This document shows positions 36,483-46,407 of a stretch of 64,000 nt of DNA, in pieces. The position numbers and the translations under genes were made by a program. The notes under the pieces are model-generated. The model made no database searches and had not been told where the DNA came from. It saw nothing but the letters and a program-made list of their open reading frames with translations. How positions within the stretch are numbered: position 1 is the first letter of the stretch; every line of letters starts with the position of its first letter. This stretch comes from Paraburkholderia agricolaris. GTDB lineage: Bacteria; Pseudomonadota; Gammaproteobacteria; Burkholderiales; Burkholderiaceae. The DNA is taken from assembly GCF_009455635.1 (NCBI RefSeq), contig NZ_QPER01000001.1, forward strand, positions 2,976,001-3,040,000. The letters run 5' to 3'.

Positions 36483-36795
36483 GCGACCTCCCCTCGGAGG
36501 CGAGCGCTGTGCCGACCGGCAACGCACCCGCAATGACTATTGGATGCGCCGCAAGATATCAACCGCTACGCCGCAAAAGAACGAATTAATTCAGGATTGC
36601 ATATCTATTGTCGATAGTTGGCGTTATCGCTCAATGATCGCCGCTTGAGCGCACACCCAGGGGAAATCATCGATATCCATATCGAATTTGCTTGTTTGTT
36701 CAATAAATTCGTTTTGCTTATCGTTACTGGTCGCTTCAAAACGACCCTCGAATAATCACTTCTCCGACGCTTCTTCCACATCGATTCGAATAATC
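36483..36795. promoter_or_regulatory. AT-rich divergent region between binding protein and porin
   Basis: A 313-base gene-free region, AT-rich in contrast to the rest of the window. It holds TTGCATATC at 36597-36605 (complement GATATGCAA, matching half of the bipartite element). It also holds the inverted repeat CGATAT-CC-ATATCG at 36671-36684, and AAATTCGTTTTGCTTAT at 36705-36721, which resembles 3103-3120. Promoters for the leftward importer operon and the rightward porin must lie here; I could not fix exact -35/-10 boxes. Confidence 0.45.
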
Positions 36796-38025
36796 ATGAA
36801 AAAACTGCTTTTTGCTTTTAGCGTTTCCTCATTAATGGCCGGCACGGCAAGTGCGCAAAGCAGCGTCACGCTGTATGGGATCGTCACCGGTAACGTCACG
36901 TATACGAACAACGCGCAAACCGCTGCAACGTCCGCGTCCGGCAAACCGAAGGGCGGCACCCAGGTGTCGCAGTTCGATAGCGGTTCATCGGGCCTGTCGT
37001 CGAGCCGCTGGGGCCTGAAAGGCGTGGAAGATCTGGGAGGCGGATTGAAGGCCGTGTTCCAGCTTGAAAGCGGGCTCAGTGTGAATAGCGGCGCGCTTGG
37101 ACAAGGGGGTACCGAGTTCGGCCGCCAGGCGTGGGTAGGTGTCACAGCCGAGCGCTACGGCACCTTCACGCTCGGACGCCAGGGCGACACGTCGGTGGAA
37201 TTCGTGTCGCCGTTGATCCACGGCTGGTATTGGGGCAACCTCTCGATCCACCCCGCCGACTATGACAATCTGAACTTCACGCACCGCATCAACAATTCGA
37301 TCAAGTACCTGTCGGATTCTTTCAACGGCTTCCGTTTCGGCGGACTGTACAGCGTGGGCGGCGTGGCCGGGAACGTGACGCAGAATCAGCTCTGGTCCGC
37401 GGGCGGCAGCTATACCGGAGGAGCGTTCGCGATCGCCGCGTCGATCGTCAACGCACGCAACCCGAATACGTCGCTCTACGGCACTAACGCCAATGCGAGC
37501 GCCACGGGCAATAACCTGGGTTCCGCCGGGTCGGCCACGGCGCCCGAATCCAATCCCGCGATTGCCGGTTTCGCATCGGCCCGCACACAGCAGACCATTT
37601 CGGTTGCAACGACCTATACGAGCGGCGGTGCGATCTTCGGCGCGGCGTACTCGAATACGCAGTTCCGCGGACTAGGCTCGAACGCGTCGCTCAATCCGCT
37701 CAACTACAGCGGTTCGACCACGCTCAGTACCGTTAGTGCGAGCCTGCGCTATCAGGCCACGCCGTTCCTGCGCTTCGGTACATCGTTCGACTACACGGAG
37801 GGAGGAAGCGTCGGTGGCAAGGGCAGCGCGAAGTACGAGCAGTTGAATCTCGGCACGGCGTACTCGCTATCGAAAGCCACCGATCTGTACCTGACCGGCG
37901 CCTACCAGCACGCCAGCGGCACCGACTCGCTGGGCCGGCCGGCGGTTGCTGCGATCGGGTATCTCACGCCGTCCGCGACCAGCAAACAGGTGGCGGTCTC
38001 GGCGGGCATCAAGCACCTGTTCTGA
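36796..38025 (+). CDS. Gram-negative porin (Burkholderia-type trimeric porin)
   Basis: A 409-residue outer-membrane beta-barrel. It has a clear signal peptide (MKKLLFAF..., cleavage after ASA at about 20) and the mature start QSSVTLYGIV that is typical of OpcP/OmpC-like porins of Burkholderiales. GLKGVEDLGGGLKAVFQLESG and the terminal aromatic (HLF) also fit. The ATG at 36796 was preferred over an upstream alternative because the signal peptide begins there. Its position between two organosulfur units suggests it may supply outer-membrane passage for their substrates; porins of this family are also common elsewhere. Confidence 0.93.
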   Translation: MKKLLFAFSVSSLMAGTASAQSSVTLYGIVTGNVTYTNNAQTAATSASGKPKGGTQVSQFDSGSSGLSSSRWGLKGVEDLGGGLKAVFQLESGLSVNSGALGQGGTEFGRQAWVGVTAERYGTFTLGRQGDTSVEFVSPLIHGWYWGNLSIHPADYDNLNFTHRINNSIKYLSDSFNGFRFGGLYSVGGVAGNVTQNQLWSAGGSYTGGAFAIAASIVNARNPNTSLYGTNANASATGNNLGSAGSATAPESNPAIAGFASARTQQTISVATTYTSGGAIFGAAYSNTQFRGLGSNASLNPLNYSGSTTLSTVSASLRYQATPFLRFGTSFDYTEGGSVGGKGSAKYEQLNLGTAYSLSKATDLYLTGAYQHASGTDSLGRPAVAAIGYLTPSATSKQVAVSAGIKHLF

Positions 38026-38124
38026 GGCCGGCGCACCCGGTCCGAATCAGTATCGGGTGTCCGTTGTTTCTGCGGCGCGCAACGAACCATGCGCGCGCGA
38101 ACTGGCGGACACCCTCCACGCAGG

Positions 38125-38469
38125 TCAGTGCACCTTGGGGAAACCGTGCCGCTGCGCGAGCAGGTCGAGGATCCGGCGCGTATCCGTCACGAAGCGCTTT
38201 TCTCCCAGCGTCTGCGCATCGGCGGGTGCCGGCTGGTCGTCGCCGAGAATCAATACCGGCAGACTCTGATGCTCGGCGTCGAGCGCCTCCACAACCGCGG
38301 CGCGCGGACGCGGGAACGGCAGGCGGCGAATATCCAGCCGCGCGTTGAGCGCCGGGTCGCTGGCCAGCAAGCCTTCAATAGGCGCGCCATCCGGGCAGAT
38401 AAAGCGCTCACCGGGATGTTTCGGATCGGTGAAGCCCGGTTCCAACAGTAAAAGCAGATCTCGGCTCAT
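38125..38469 (-). CDS. DUF3088 domain protein (thioredoxin-like)
   Basis: A 114-residue protein resembling DUF3088, a small thioredoxin-fold family of unknown function. LEPGFTDPKHPGERFICPDG and RLDIRRLPFPRPRAAVV fit that family. Relatives usually show a CxxC pair at this point; here Cys25 is present but the second position is Gly28, so it could not form the usual disulfide. It is 54 bases downstream of a DszC/SfnB-like gene on the same strand and probably co-transcribed. Function unknown. Confidence 0.75.
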   Translation of the reverse strand: MSRDLLLLLEPGFTDPKHPGERFICPDGAPIEGLLASDPALNARLDIRRLPFPRPRAAVVEALDAEHQSLPVLILGDDQPAPADAQTLGEKRFVTDTRRILDLLAQRHGFPKVH

Positions 38470-38523
38470 GGCATTCCGTGATGAGATGATGGGTGAATGA
38501 ATGGCGGCGTTCTTTCCCGTGCG

Positions 38524-39741
38524 TCAGAAAACGCGGCCTTCGGTCAGGTGCGTGGTCACGCCGTTCAACTCGTAATCGCCGACCACGCGCGCTTTATGCA
38601 GCAAGGGGTTATGGCTGAAGATGGTGCGCAGATTGCGCCAGTGACGGTCGAAATTGTGCGCGCGCCCCGTAGCCGAAGCCCCGCCGATTTCAAACAGACG
38701 CTCGCCCGCATGAAGGGCCAGTTTGCTGACCACCAGTTGCGTTTTGGCGGTCGCCAGCGCCCCTTCCAGCACGAGATCTTCCGCATTGGCCGCGCCGCTG
38801 CGGATCGCATTGGCCGAGCGGTCCAGGGTGCGGGCGTTTTGCGCCACCAGCGCGTCGATCGAGAGGCTGTGCGCCGCGAGATCGCCCACCACCTGCTGCA
38901 CGAAACCGTCTTCGCGCGCCGAGGCTGCCGGGCTATGCAGTACCGGGCGCCCGTATTGCGTCACGTAGCGCCGCGCATCCGCGAGAATGTTGCGCACGAT
39001 CCCTGCCGCGACCGTGACCAGATGCAACTGCCGCACCGCGCTGCCATGGCGGCCCGCGAGACTCGTATAGCCGCGCGTCGCGATTTCATGCGCAAAGACC
39101 TGCACATTGTCGAGCACCAGGCTGCCGCTCGCCGTCATGCGCTGCCCCATTCCGTCCCAGTCGTCGAGTACCTGCAAGCCTTCGCGAGCGACCGGAATCA
39201 CGATCGACACCTTCTCGTCGTTCTCGTCCTGCACATTGATACGCGCATAGTCGGAGAACGCGGTGCCGGTCGAGTAGTACTTTTTCCCCGTCACGCGAAA
39301 GTGCTCACCGTCGCGCACCAGTCTGGTGACGATTTCGCCAGGCCTCGCGGTACCGAGTTCCGTCGACGCACCGCCGAAGATCGCTCCGTTCTGTACCCGC
39401 TCGATCTGCGTGTCGTTGAACGCGGAGCGCGGCGACAACAGCAACTGCTCGGTCAGATCGAAATGAATCCGCAACGCATGTGCAACATTCGACTCATGCG
39501 CGGCCAGTGTGGCGATCACATGAAAGAGGTCTTCCAGCGAACCACCGAGGCCACCCCACTCGGCCGGAAAACGGAGCACGCCCAGCCCCGATTCGCGAAA
39601 CAACGCGAAGCGGTCGAACGGCAACTCGCGACGTACTTCGCGTTGCGCCGCATCTTCGCCGATTGCTTCGGCGAGCGCCGGCAACGCGGCGAGTGCCGCC
39701 TGAAGCCGCGCACGCGCCGCGCTTTCCTGAGAGACCTGCAT
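38524..39741 (-). CDS. Acyl-CoA dehydrogenase-like monooxygenase, DszC/SfnB family
   Basis: A 405-residue member of the DszC-like branch of the acyl-CoA dehydrogenase superfamily. RFPAEWGGLGGSLEDLFHV, DDWDGMGQRMTASGSLVLDN and a C-terminal HNFDRHWRNLRTIFSHNPLL are typical of flavin-dependent sulfur or nitrogen monooxygenases of this group, not of true acyl-CoA dehydrogenases. The ATG at 39741 is 83 residues inside a longer open frame, whose extra part reads through the groES promoter and is not coding. It is divergent from groES-groEL. Confidence 0.85.
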   Translation of the reverse strand: MQVSQESAARARLQAALAALPALAEAIGEDAAQREVRRELPFDRFALFRESGLGVLRFPAEWGGLGGSLEDLFHVIATLAAHESNVAHALRIHFDLTEQLLLSPRSAFNDTQIERVQNGAIFGGASTELGTARPGEIVTRLVRDGEHFRVTGKKYYSTGTAFSDYARINVQDENDEKVSIVIPVAREGLQVLDDWDGMGQRMTASGSLVLDNVQVFAHEIATRGYTSLAGRHGSAVRQLHLVTVAAGIVRNILADARRYVTQYGRPVLHSPAASAREDGFVQQVVGDLAAHSLSIDALVAQNARTLDRSANAIRSGAANAEDLVLEGALATAKTQLVVSKLALHAGERLFEIGGASATGRAHNFDRHWRNLRTIFSHNPLLHKARVVGDYELNGVTTHLTEGRVF

Positions 39742-39944
39742 GCTTTGATTCCTTGTAAAAGCGCACAGATCAGGCTTGATCCGGCGAGGTGTGCTGGGAG
39801 CATGAATATCGGCGTCCGCGTGGGACGTGCCGGTTCGACGGACCAGTATAGGGACGCGGCGCGCAGCACTGAACAAGCAATTCAAGCTATGAATATGCGT
39901 GATTCTGAAATGCGATTCACCGATAAGGATCGATGAATCCGTTA

Positions 39945-39974
39945 TTGGAGCGCCGCGCGGCATATTTCTATACT
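39945..39974 (+). promoter_or_regulatory. Sigma-70-type promoter of groES-groEL
   Basis: TTGGAG (39945-39950) and TATACT (39969-39974) with an 18-base spacer lie just ahead of the CIRCE element. Transcription would begin near 39981, so the operator overlaps the start region as expected for HrcA repression. Confidence 0.6.
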
Positions 39975-39983
39975 CGATTCCGG

Positions 39984-40010
39984 TCAGCACTCACCACCGA
40001 CGAGTGCCAA
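39984..40010. promoter_or_regulatory. CIRCE element (HrcA operator)
   Basis: TCAGCACTC-N9-GAGTGCCAA differs from the consensus TTAGCACTC-N9-GAGTGCTAA at only one base in each arm and has the exact nine-base spacer. It ends 23 bases before the groES start. CIRCE is the known operator of the heat-shock repressor HrcA, so this groESL pair is predicted to be heat-shock regulated. Confidence 0.88.
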
Positions 40011-40033
40011 ATCTCAATCGCGGAAGTCCAACC

Positions 40034-40324
40034 ATGAGCCTACGTCCCTTGCATGACCGCTTGATCGTCAAGCGTCTCGACCAGGAAACCAAAACTGCTT
40101 CAGGCATCGTCATTCCTGAAAGCGCCGCCGAAAAGCCGGACCAGGGTGAAGTGATCGCCATTGGACCGGGTAAGCGCGATAGCGACGGCAAGCGTATCGA
40201 GCCGGATCTGAAAGTCGGCGAACGTGTGCTGTTCGGCAAGTACGCCGGCCAGTCGGTCAAGGTCGACGGCAACGAACTGCTCGTGCTGCGCGAAGAAGAT
40301 GTTGTGGCAGTGGTCACTCAATAA
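40034..40324 (+). CDS. groES: Co-chaperonin GroES
   Basis: A 96-residue co-chaperonin. [11 protein letters not shown] at the N-terminus, the mobile loop [14 protein letters not shown] (about 18-31) that docks onto GroEL, and the roof region all fit GroES. The ATG at 40034 is fixed by the family start (MSLRPLHDR). It is 18 bases upstream of groEL and behind a promoter plus CIRCE operator. Confidence 0.95.
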   Translation: MSLRPLHDRLIVKRLDQETKTASGIVIPESAAEKPDQGEVIAIGPGKRDSDGKRIEPDLKVGERVLFGKYAGQSVKVDGNELLVLREEDVVAVVTQ

Positions 40325-41983
<1,659 letters not shown>

Positions 41984-42007
41984 GCGTCAAGACGTTTTAT
42001 CCGCATA

Positions 42008-42043
42008 CACGCCGGCATGCTTTTCAACACGCATGCCGGCGTG
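42008..42043. terminator. Long perfect hairpin after groEL
   Basis: CACGCCGGCATGC - 10 bases - GCATGCCGGCGTG forms a perfect 13-bp stem starting 24 bases after the groEL stop. There is no clear T-tract behind it, so it could end or stabilise the groESL transcript. Confidence 0.5.
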
Positions 42044-42118
42044 GTTCGACATGAATTGGCATGTCAGCCGAGCCAGGCGCCGCAACCTGCTACGCCAGCG
42101 CGGCATGCACAAACTCAC

Positions 42119-42964
42119 TCAGAAGAACAGCAGCGTGCGCAGCTCAATGCTTCTGCGCGGCGGCGCATCGGCCGGCGACGTGGGATCATCGAATGCCGTG
42201 TGGGCCGTCAGGCGCGCGATTGCGTCACCCGCCGAATCGTAGATCTTCAGCAACAGGTACTCATCCGGCGACATATGCGGGAAGTAGTACCAGCGGTGCC
42301 GCGGATTGAACACCAGCGCATACGTCTCGCCAACCTTGTCGGGATACACCAGGTCCGACGCCACCAGATCGTTGAGCGTAATACTGCGCGAATCGCATAG
42401 CGCGAGCGGCGACGCGTGCACCGTTTCTCCGATCGGACGCCATAGATTGACGATCGCCACGCGGCCTTGCAGCAAACGTTCGGCTTCCGCTGCCGGCAAA
42501 TGATCGCGCACCCGGCGCGGCCCCGACACAAACGTCTGGTCGTTATGGATGTACTTGACCGGCTCTCTCATGCCATTGCCGCGTTCAGGATTGCCGTCGC
42601 GCAGCGTATGGTCGAACACGACTACACGCCGGGCACCGGTAGCCTGCTTCAGCAGGCGTTCAGCCTCCGGATAGTAGACAGACTCGATCTTTGCCGGATC
42701 GGAGAAGTCACTCAACGCGCTGGCATGCCGATGCAGTTCGAAGCCGTTACGATCGAGCGACAGCACACCAGGCGGCGGTGCAACGCGCGCATTCGAAATG
42801 CTGACCCGGTGCGCCCGGTACACGCCGCTGCGCTTCGGAACACCCGGTGGCGGGTCGTACTGATATGACACCGGTTTCTCGCCGGTGAATTCGAGGTAGT
42901 TCAGTTCCGCCTCGATTGTCGTGGCCAACACCGGTGCATCGATGACGATATCGCTCATGTTCAT
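42119..42964 (-). CDS. CmcJ/NvfI-like 2-oxoglutarate/Fe(II) oxygenase family protein
   Basis: A 281-residue protein resembling the CmcJ/NvfI/asaB-type family, known mostly from antibiotic and fungal secondary metabolism. An iron-binding triad is plausible: His140-x-Asp142 (KYIHNDQT) and His230 (YYFPHMSPDE), with arginines in the RRSIELRT tail available for 2-oxoglutarate. The HND and FPHM motifs are directly visible, the family call is by recognition. It lies nine bases after an SDR gene and shares its strand with NtaA-type genes. Its substrate is unknown; oxygenation of a sulfur compound is possible from context only. Confidence 0.7.
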   Translation of the reverse strand: MNMSDIVIDAPVLATTIEAELNYLEFTGEKPVSYQYDPPPGVPKRSGVYRAHRVSISNARVAPPPGVLSLDRNGFELHRHASALSDFSDPAKIESVYYPEAERLLKQATGARRVVVFDHTLRDGNPERGNGMREPVKYIHNDQTFVSGPRRVRDHLPAAEAERLLQGRVAIVNLWRPIGETVHASPLALCDSRSITLNDLVASDLVYPDKVGETYALVFNPRHRWYYFPHMSPDEYLLLKIYDSAGDAIARLTAHTAFDDPTSPADAPPRRSIELRTLLFF

Positions 42965-42973
42965 GCCCTCACG

Positions 42974-43729
42974 TCAAAACGATTCGTTGAATGGCCGCAG
43001 ATCGATTTCCTGCGACCATGCACTGCGCGCCTGCTGATGGAGATACCAGTAGGCGTCGGCGATATCGGCAGGATTCAGGAGGCCGTCCTCACCGCGCTCG
43101 GCCACCCGCTGCGGCGAGGACGTACGCAGGCGCTCGCCGTCGATGCCGCCGTCGACCACCACATGCGCAACATGGATATTGCGCGGCCCGAACTCGCGCG
43201 CGAGGCTTTGCGTCAGCGAGCGCAAACCGGCTTTGGCGGAAGCGAACGCGGCAAACGGCGGACGCCCGCGCAGCGATGCAGTCGCGCCAGTAAAGAGTAA
43301 CGAACCTCGGCCGGCCGCCAGCAACGGTTGCAGCGCCGCACGCGCAAACAGAAAACCGCCGAGCGTCGTCACTCGCCATGCGGCCTCGAACTGCTCCGCG
43401 CTCAGTTCGAGCGTCGGCGCACGCGTCGCACCGGCGGCGTTGAAAATGGCCACTTCGAGCGTGCCTTGCGTCGTGATTTGCCCGGCAATCGCAGCCAGAT
43501 CCGCTTCGCGCGTGACGTCGCCCGGCGCAGCCACCGCATGGCCGCCGGCACTGCGGATTTCGTCGACGATCGCATCGAGCCGCTCACGCGAGCGCCCCGT
43601 CACGACCACGCTTAAGCCGCCCTGAGCGAAGCGGCGCGCGAGCGCCGCACCCAATCCGGCGCTCGCGCCCACCCCGGCAATCCACGCGAAACGCGTCCTC
43701 TCCTGCCGCTCTTCGACAGTCCCGGTCAT
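42974..43729 (-). CDS. Short-chain dehydrogenase/reductase with substituted catalytic tyrosine
   Basis: A 251-residue SDR. The nucleotide-binding motif GASAGLG is at 21-27 and NAAG at 97-100. In the active site Ser152 and Lys166 are present, but the position four before the lysine is Phe162 (AAFASAK) where a Tyr is expected (YxxxK). Either the fold uses another proton donor or the protein is not a classical dehydrogenase. The start at 43729 was chosen because GGAG lies seven bases upstream; ATGs at 43735 and 43741 are alternatives. Probably co-transcribed with the CmcJ-like gene. Confidence 0.82.
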   Translation of the reverse strand: MTGTVEERQERTRFAWIAGVGASAGLGAALARRFAQGGLSVVVTGRSRERLDAIVDEIRSAGGHAVAAPGDVTREADLAAIAGQITTQGTLEVAIFNAAGATRAPTLELSAEQFEAAWRVTTLGGFLFARAALQPLLAAGRGSLLFTGATASLRGRPPFAAFASAKAGLRSLTQSLAREFGPRNIHVAHVVVDGGIDGERLRTSSPQRVAERGEDGLLNPADIADAYWYLHQQARSAWSQEIDLRPFNESF

Positions 43730-43846
43730 TGGCATCTCCATTGCAGGTAGCCGCGGCACGCAACGCGTGGCGGCAGTAGGCGCATGCGCCTATCGTTTCA
43801 GCGTAGGCGATGGCCGGCCAGGAAGGAAATAACGAATCGTGGAAAG

Positions 43847-45211
43847 TTATGCGCCGGATTCAAGACTGGCCACGGAAAAATAGCGGTTGCCGGGCCGCCG
43901 CAATCCGAGGTTCTCGCGCAACGTGCGGCCTTCGTAGTCCTGGCGGAACAAACCGCGCCGGCGCAACTCAGGCACCACCAGTTCGACGAAATCGGTCAAG
44001 CCATGCGGCAGCACCGGCGGCATTACGTTGAAACCGTCCGCGCCGTGATTCACAAAGCGCTCTTCGAGCTGATCGACAATCTGTGCCGGCGTGCCGACCA
44101 GTTGCCAGTGGCCCCGCGCACCCGCGATTCGCAAATAGAGCTGGCGGATCGTCAGGTTCTCGCGGCGCGCCAGTTCGAGCGTCAGCAACTGACGGCTCTT
44201 GCTGGCATTCGTTTCAGGCAGTTCCGGGATCGGGCCGTCGAGCGGATAAGCCGAGAGATCGAAGCCACCGGTCAGTCCGGATACCAGTGCCAGCCCGACC
44301 CGTGGATCAATGAGCGACTGCAATTGCTCGAACTTCTCTTTCGCCTCCTCTTCGGTGCGGCCGACAATCGGAAACACGCCCGGCATGATTTTCAGATCGT
44401 CGGGGTGACGACCGTAGGCCTCCATGCGCCCTTTCACGTCCGCGTAGAAATCCACCGCATCCTGCAGCGTTTGCTGCGCCGTAAAGATCACCTCGGCCGT
44501 TTTCGCTGCAAGGTCGCGGCCGGCTTCGGACGATCCCGCCTGCACGACAACCGGATGCCCCTGCGGGGAACGGGCCACGTTCAGCGGCCCCTTGACCTGG
44601 AAGAAGCGGCCCTTGTGATCGAGCACATGCCGCTTGTCCGGGTCGAAGAAGCGCCCTTCGGCCTTGTTGCGAACGAACGCGTCGTCGTCCCAACTGTCCC
44701 ACAAGCCCTCGGTCACCTCCGCGAATTCGGCAGCGCGCGCATAGCGCTCGGCGTGGTCGAAGTGCCTGTCACGATTGAAGTTCTTTGCTTCGTGCTCGCT
44801 CGACGAGGTAACCAGATTCCAGCCCGCGCGTCCGCCGCTGATGTGATCGAGCGACGCGAACTTGCGGGCAATGTGATACGGCTCGTTGAAGCTCGTCGAC
44901 GCGGTGCCGACGAGGCCAATACGCTCGGTCACCGCCGCCAGCGCCGACAGCAACGTGAGCGGCTCGAACTGCGCAACGTAGCTATGCGCCGTGCGGCTCA
45001 GAAAGTCGAGGTTGTCTCCGCGTGTCCCCACGCCGTCGGCGAGAAAGATCAGATCGAACTTCGCGGCCTCGGCCGTTTGCGCGAGCCGGACGTAGTGGCG
45101 GAAGTTGACGCCGGCGTCCGCCTGCGCCTCGGGATGCCGCCACGCCGCAATGTGGTGCCCGGACGGATAAAGGAAAGCGCCGAGGCGCAGGTGCCCGCTA
45201 CGTTTGCTCAT
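43847..45211 (-). CDS. FMN-dependent monooxygenase, NtaA/DszA family
   Basis: A 454-residue LLM monooxygenase closely related to the one at 16100: GHHIAAWRHPEA near the N-terminus, FASLDHISGGRAGWN, GPIPELPETNASKSRQ and the C-terminal DYEGRTLRENLGL. It needs reduced FMN supplied by another protein. The ATG at 45211 (MSKRSG) starts the family domain. It follows the ribose-type binding-protein gene by 25 bases on the same strand, so the two are in one unit. Confidence 0.9.
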   Translation of the reverse strand: MSKRSGHLRLGAFLYPSGHHIAAWRHPEAQADAGVNFRHYVRLAQTAEAAKFDLIFLADGVGTRGDNLDFLSRTAHSYVAQFEPLTLLSALAAVTERIGLVGTASTSFNEPYHIARKFASLDHISGGRAGWNLVTSSSEHEAKNFNRDRHFDHAERYARAAEFAEVTEGLWDSWDDDAFVRNKAEGRFFDPDKRHVLDHKGRFFQVKGPLNVARSPQGHPVVVQAGSSEAGRDLAAKTAEVIFTAQQTLQDAVDFYADVKGRMEAYGRHPDDLKIMPGVFPIVGRTEEEAKEKFEQLQSLIDPRVGLALVSGLTGGFDLSAYPLDGPIPELPETNASKSRQLLTLELARRENLTIRQLYLRIAGARGHWQLVGTPAQIVDQLEERFVNHGADGFNVMPPVLPHGLTDFVELVVPELRRRGLFRQDYEGRTLRENLGLRRPGNRYFSVASLESGA

Positions 45212-45236
45212 GAATGTCCAGAATGATGAGTGAGGT

Positions 45237-46343
45237 TCAGTCCGCCGCCGGGATCCAGGCCGCGGTGGCAGCGTCGCTCGAACGGAAGGCCGGGAATTTT
45301 TCACCGAGTTCGGCGATCGTCCTGATGTTGTTCTTCACCAGATCGTCGCGCGTGATCAGCGTCGGCTTGACCACGATCCGGTGCTCGGGCGTCTGTCCCG
45401 CGAGCAGCAGGGCCGCCGCCCGCACGGACACCGCGCCGACCACCGCCGGATTGGTCGCCGCGGTTGCCACCCATGCGCTATTCGGCGCGCGGATCGCCTC
45501 GATATCGGAGGTCGAAATATCGGCGCTGTAGATGCGCAGCTTCGACGCCAGATTCGCCTCGTCCGCGGCAAGTTTCGCGCCGCGCGCGAATTCGTCGTAA
45601 GGCGCGAACACCACACGAATCTCAGGATGGGCGCGATAGGCCGCGCTAGCCTGGTTGGCCACCGACTGCGCGATCGGATTGTCCACCGTGCCCCAGCGCG
45701 CCTTCTCCTGCACCTTCGGATGAGCCGCCTTGAAGTCACGCCATACCGCATCGCGCCGGTCGAGCGGTGCGAAGCCCGCCACATACACATAGCCGGCGGC
45801 AAAGTTATCGCCGTTGTCTTTCAACGCCTGATCGAGCAGCAGCGAGGCCAGATCGCGATCGCTCTGCTCGATCTGCGGCACCTTGGGGTTGCCCAGATCG
45901 ACATCGAACGCGACGACCTTGATGCCTTTATCCAATGCACGCTGCACGACGTCCTTGAGCGATTCCGGCAAACCGTGATTGACGATAATCGCCGACACGC
46001 CGAGGCTGATCGCCTGCTGGATCTGTTCACGTTGCTCGGCGGCATCCTGACGGCCTTCGTAGATGCGCAGATCGATGCCGAGCGCTTTGGCCTGCTTTTG
46101 CGCACCGGCTTCATAGGCCTGGAAAAAATCGCCCGTCGACAGATAGTTGACGAGCGCGACCTTCACGCCGCCCTTGTCGAAGGGCGCGGGCGCACCTTTG
46201 AGCGGAGCCGCGTATGCGGCGGCGCCGGCCAGCAGCGTAGCCGCAGCCAGGGCGAGTGTGCGCAGCGTGTGGCTTACAGTAGCGCTCATAGCAGTGCTCA
46301 TAGAAGCGCGCACACCCGGCTTGCGACGCAGAAACAAGTTCAT
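45237..46343 (-). CDS. Ribose-type ABC transporter substrate-binding protein (RbsB-like)
   Basis: A 368-residue periplasmic protein of the sugar-binding (peripla_BP_4) family: INHGLPESLKDVVQRAL-like and VVAFDVDLGNPKVPQI segments mark it. The N-terminus has a signal peptide that seems to end at AAAYA (about residue 48); GGAGAG before the ATG at 46343 supports that start. The corresponding permease and ATPase lie at 49182-51813, separated by an SfnB-like and a DmoA-like enzyme gene. A sulfur compound, not a sugar, is the likely ligand by context. Confidence 0.85.
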   Translation of the reverse strand: MNLFLRRKPGVRASMSTAMSATVSHTLRTLALAAATLLAGAAAYAAPLKGAPAPFDKGGVKVALVNYLSTGDFFQAYEAGAQKQAKALGIDLRIYEGRQDAAEQREQIQQAISLGVSAIIVNHGLPESLKDVVQRALDKGIKVVAFDVDLGNPKVPQIEQSDRDLASLLLDQALKDNGDNFAAGYVYVAGFAPLDRRDAVWRDFKAAHPKVQEKARWGTVDNPIAQSVANQASAAYRAHPEIRVVFAPYDEFARGAKLAADEANLASKLRIYSADISTSDIEAIRAPNSAWVATAATNPAVVGAVSVRAAALLLAGQTPEHRIVVKPTLITRDDLVKNNIRTIAELGEKFPAFRSSDAATAAWIPAAD

Positions 46344-46407
46344 CAATGCTCTCCAACCTGATAGACGAGGTGATAGTGGTAACGGTGTGGTGATAAACAT
46401 GCCACTG

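Noticed and set aside
36671..36684. CGATAT-CC-ATATCG palindrome as a firm operator
   Set aside because: Short palindromes arise easily in an AT-rich stretch and I found no second copy; kept only as a note on the region.
38026..38124. Terminator between porin and DUF3088 gene
   Set aside because: Only a 6-bp stem with a 14-base loop (CACCCG/CGGGTG) and no T-tract; too weak to list.
38497..39936. A 479-codon plus-strand frame opposite the DszC/SfnB-like gene
   Set aside because: Mirror of a well-supported gene in high-GC DNA; amino-acid composition is typical of antisense shadows and it would run into the groES promoter.
43784..45226. A 480-codon plus-strand frame opposite an NtaA-type monooxygenase
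   Set aside because: The minus strand encodes a complete, conserved monooxygenase; the plus frame has no recognisable motif.
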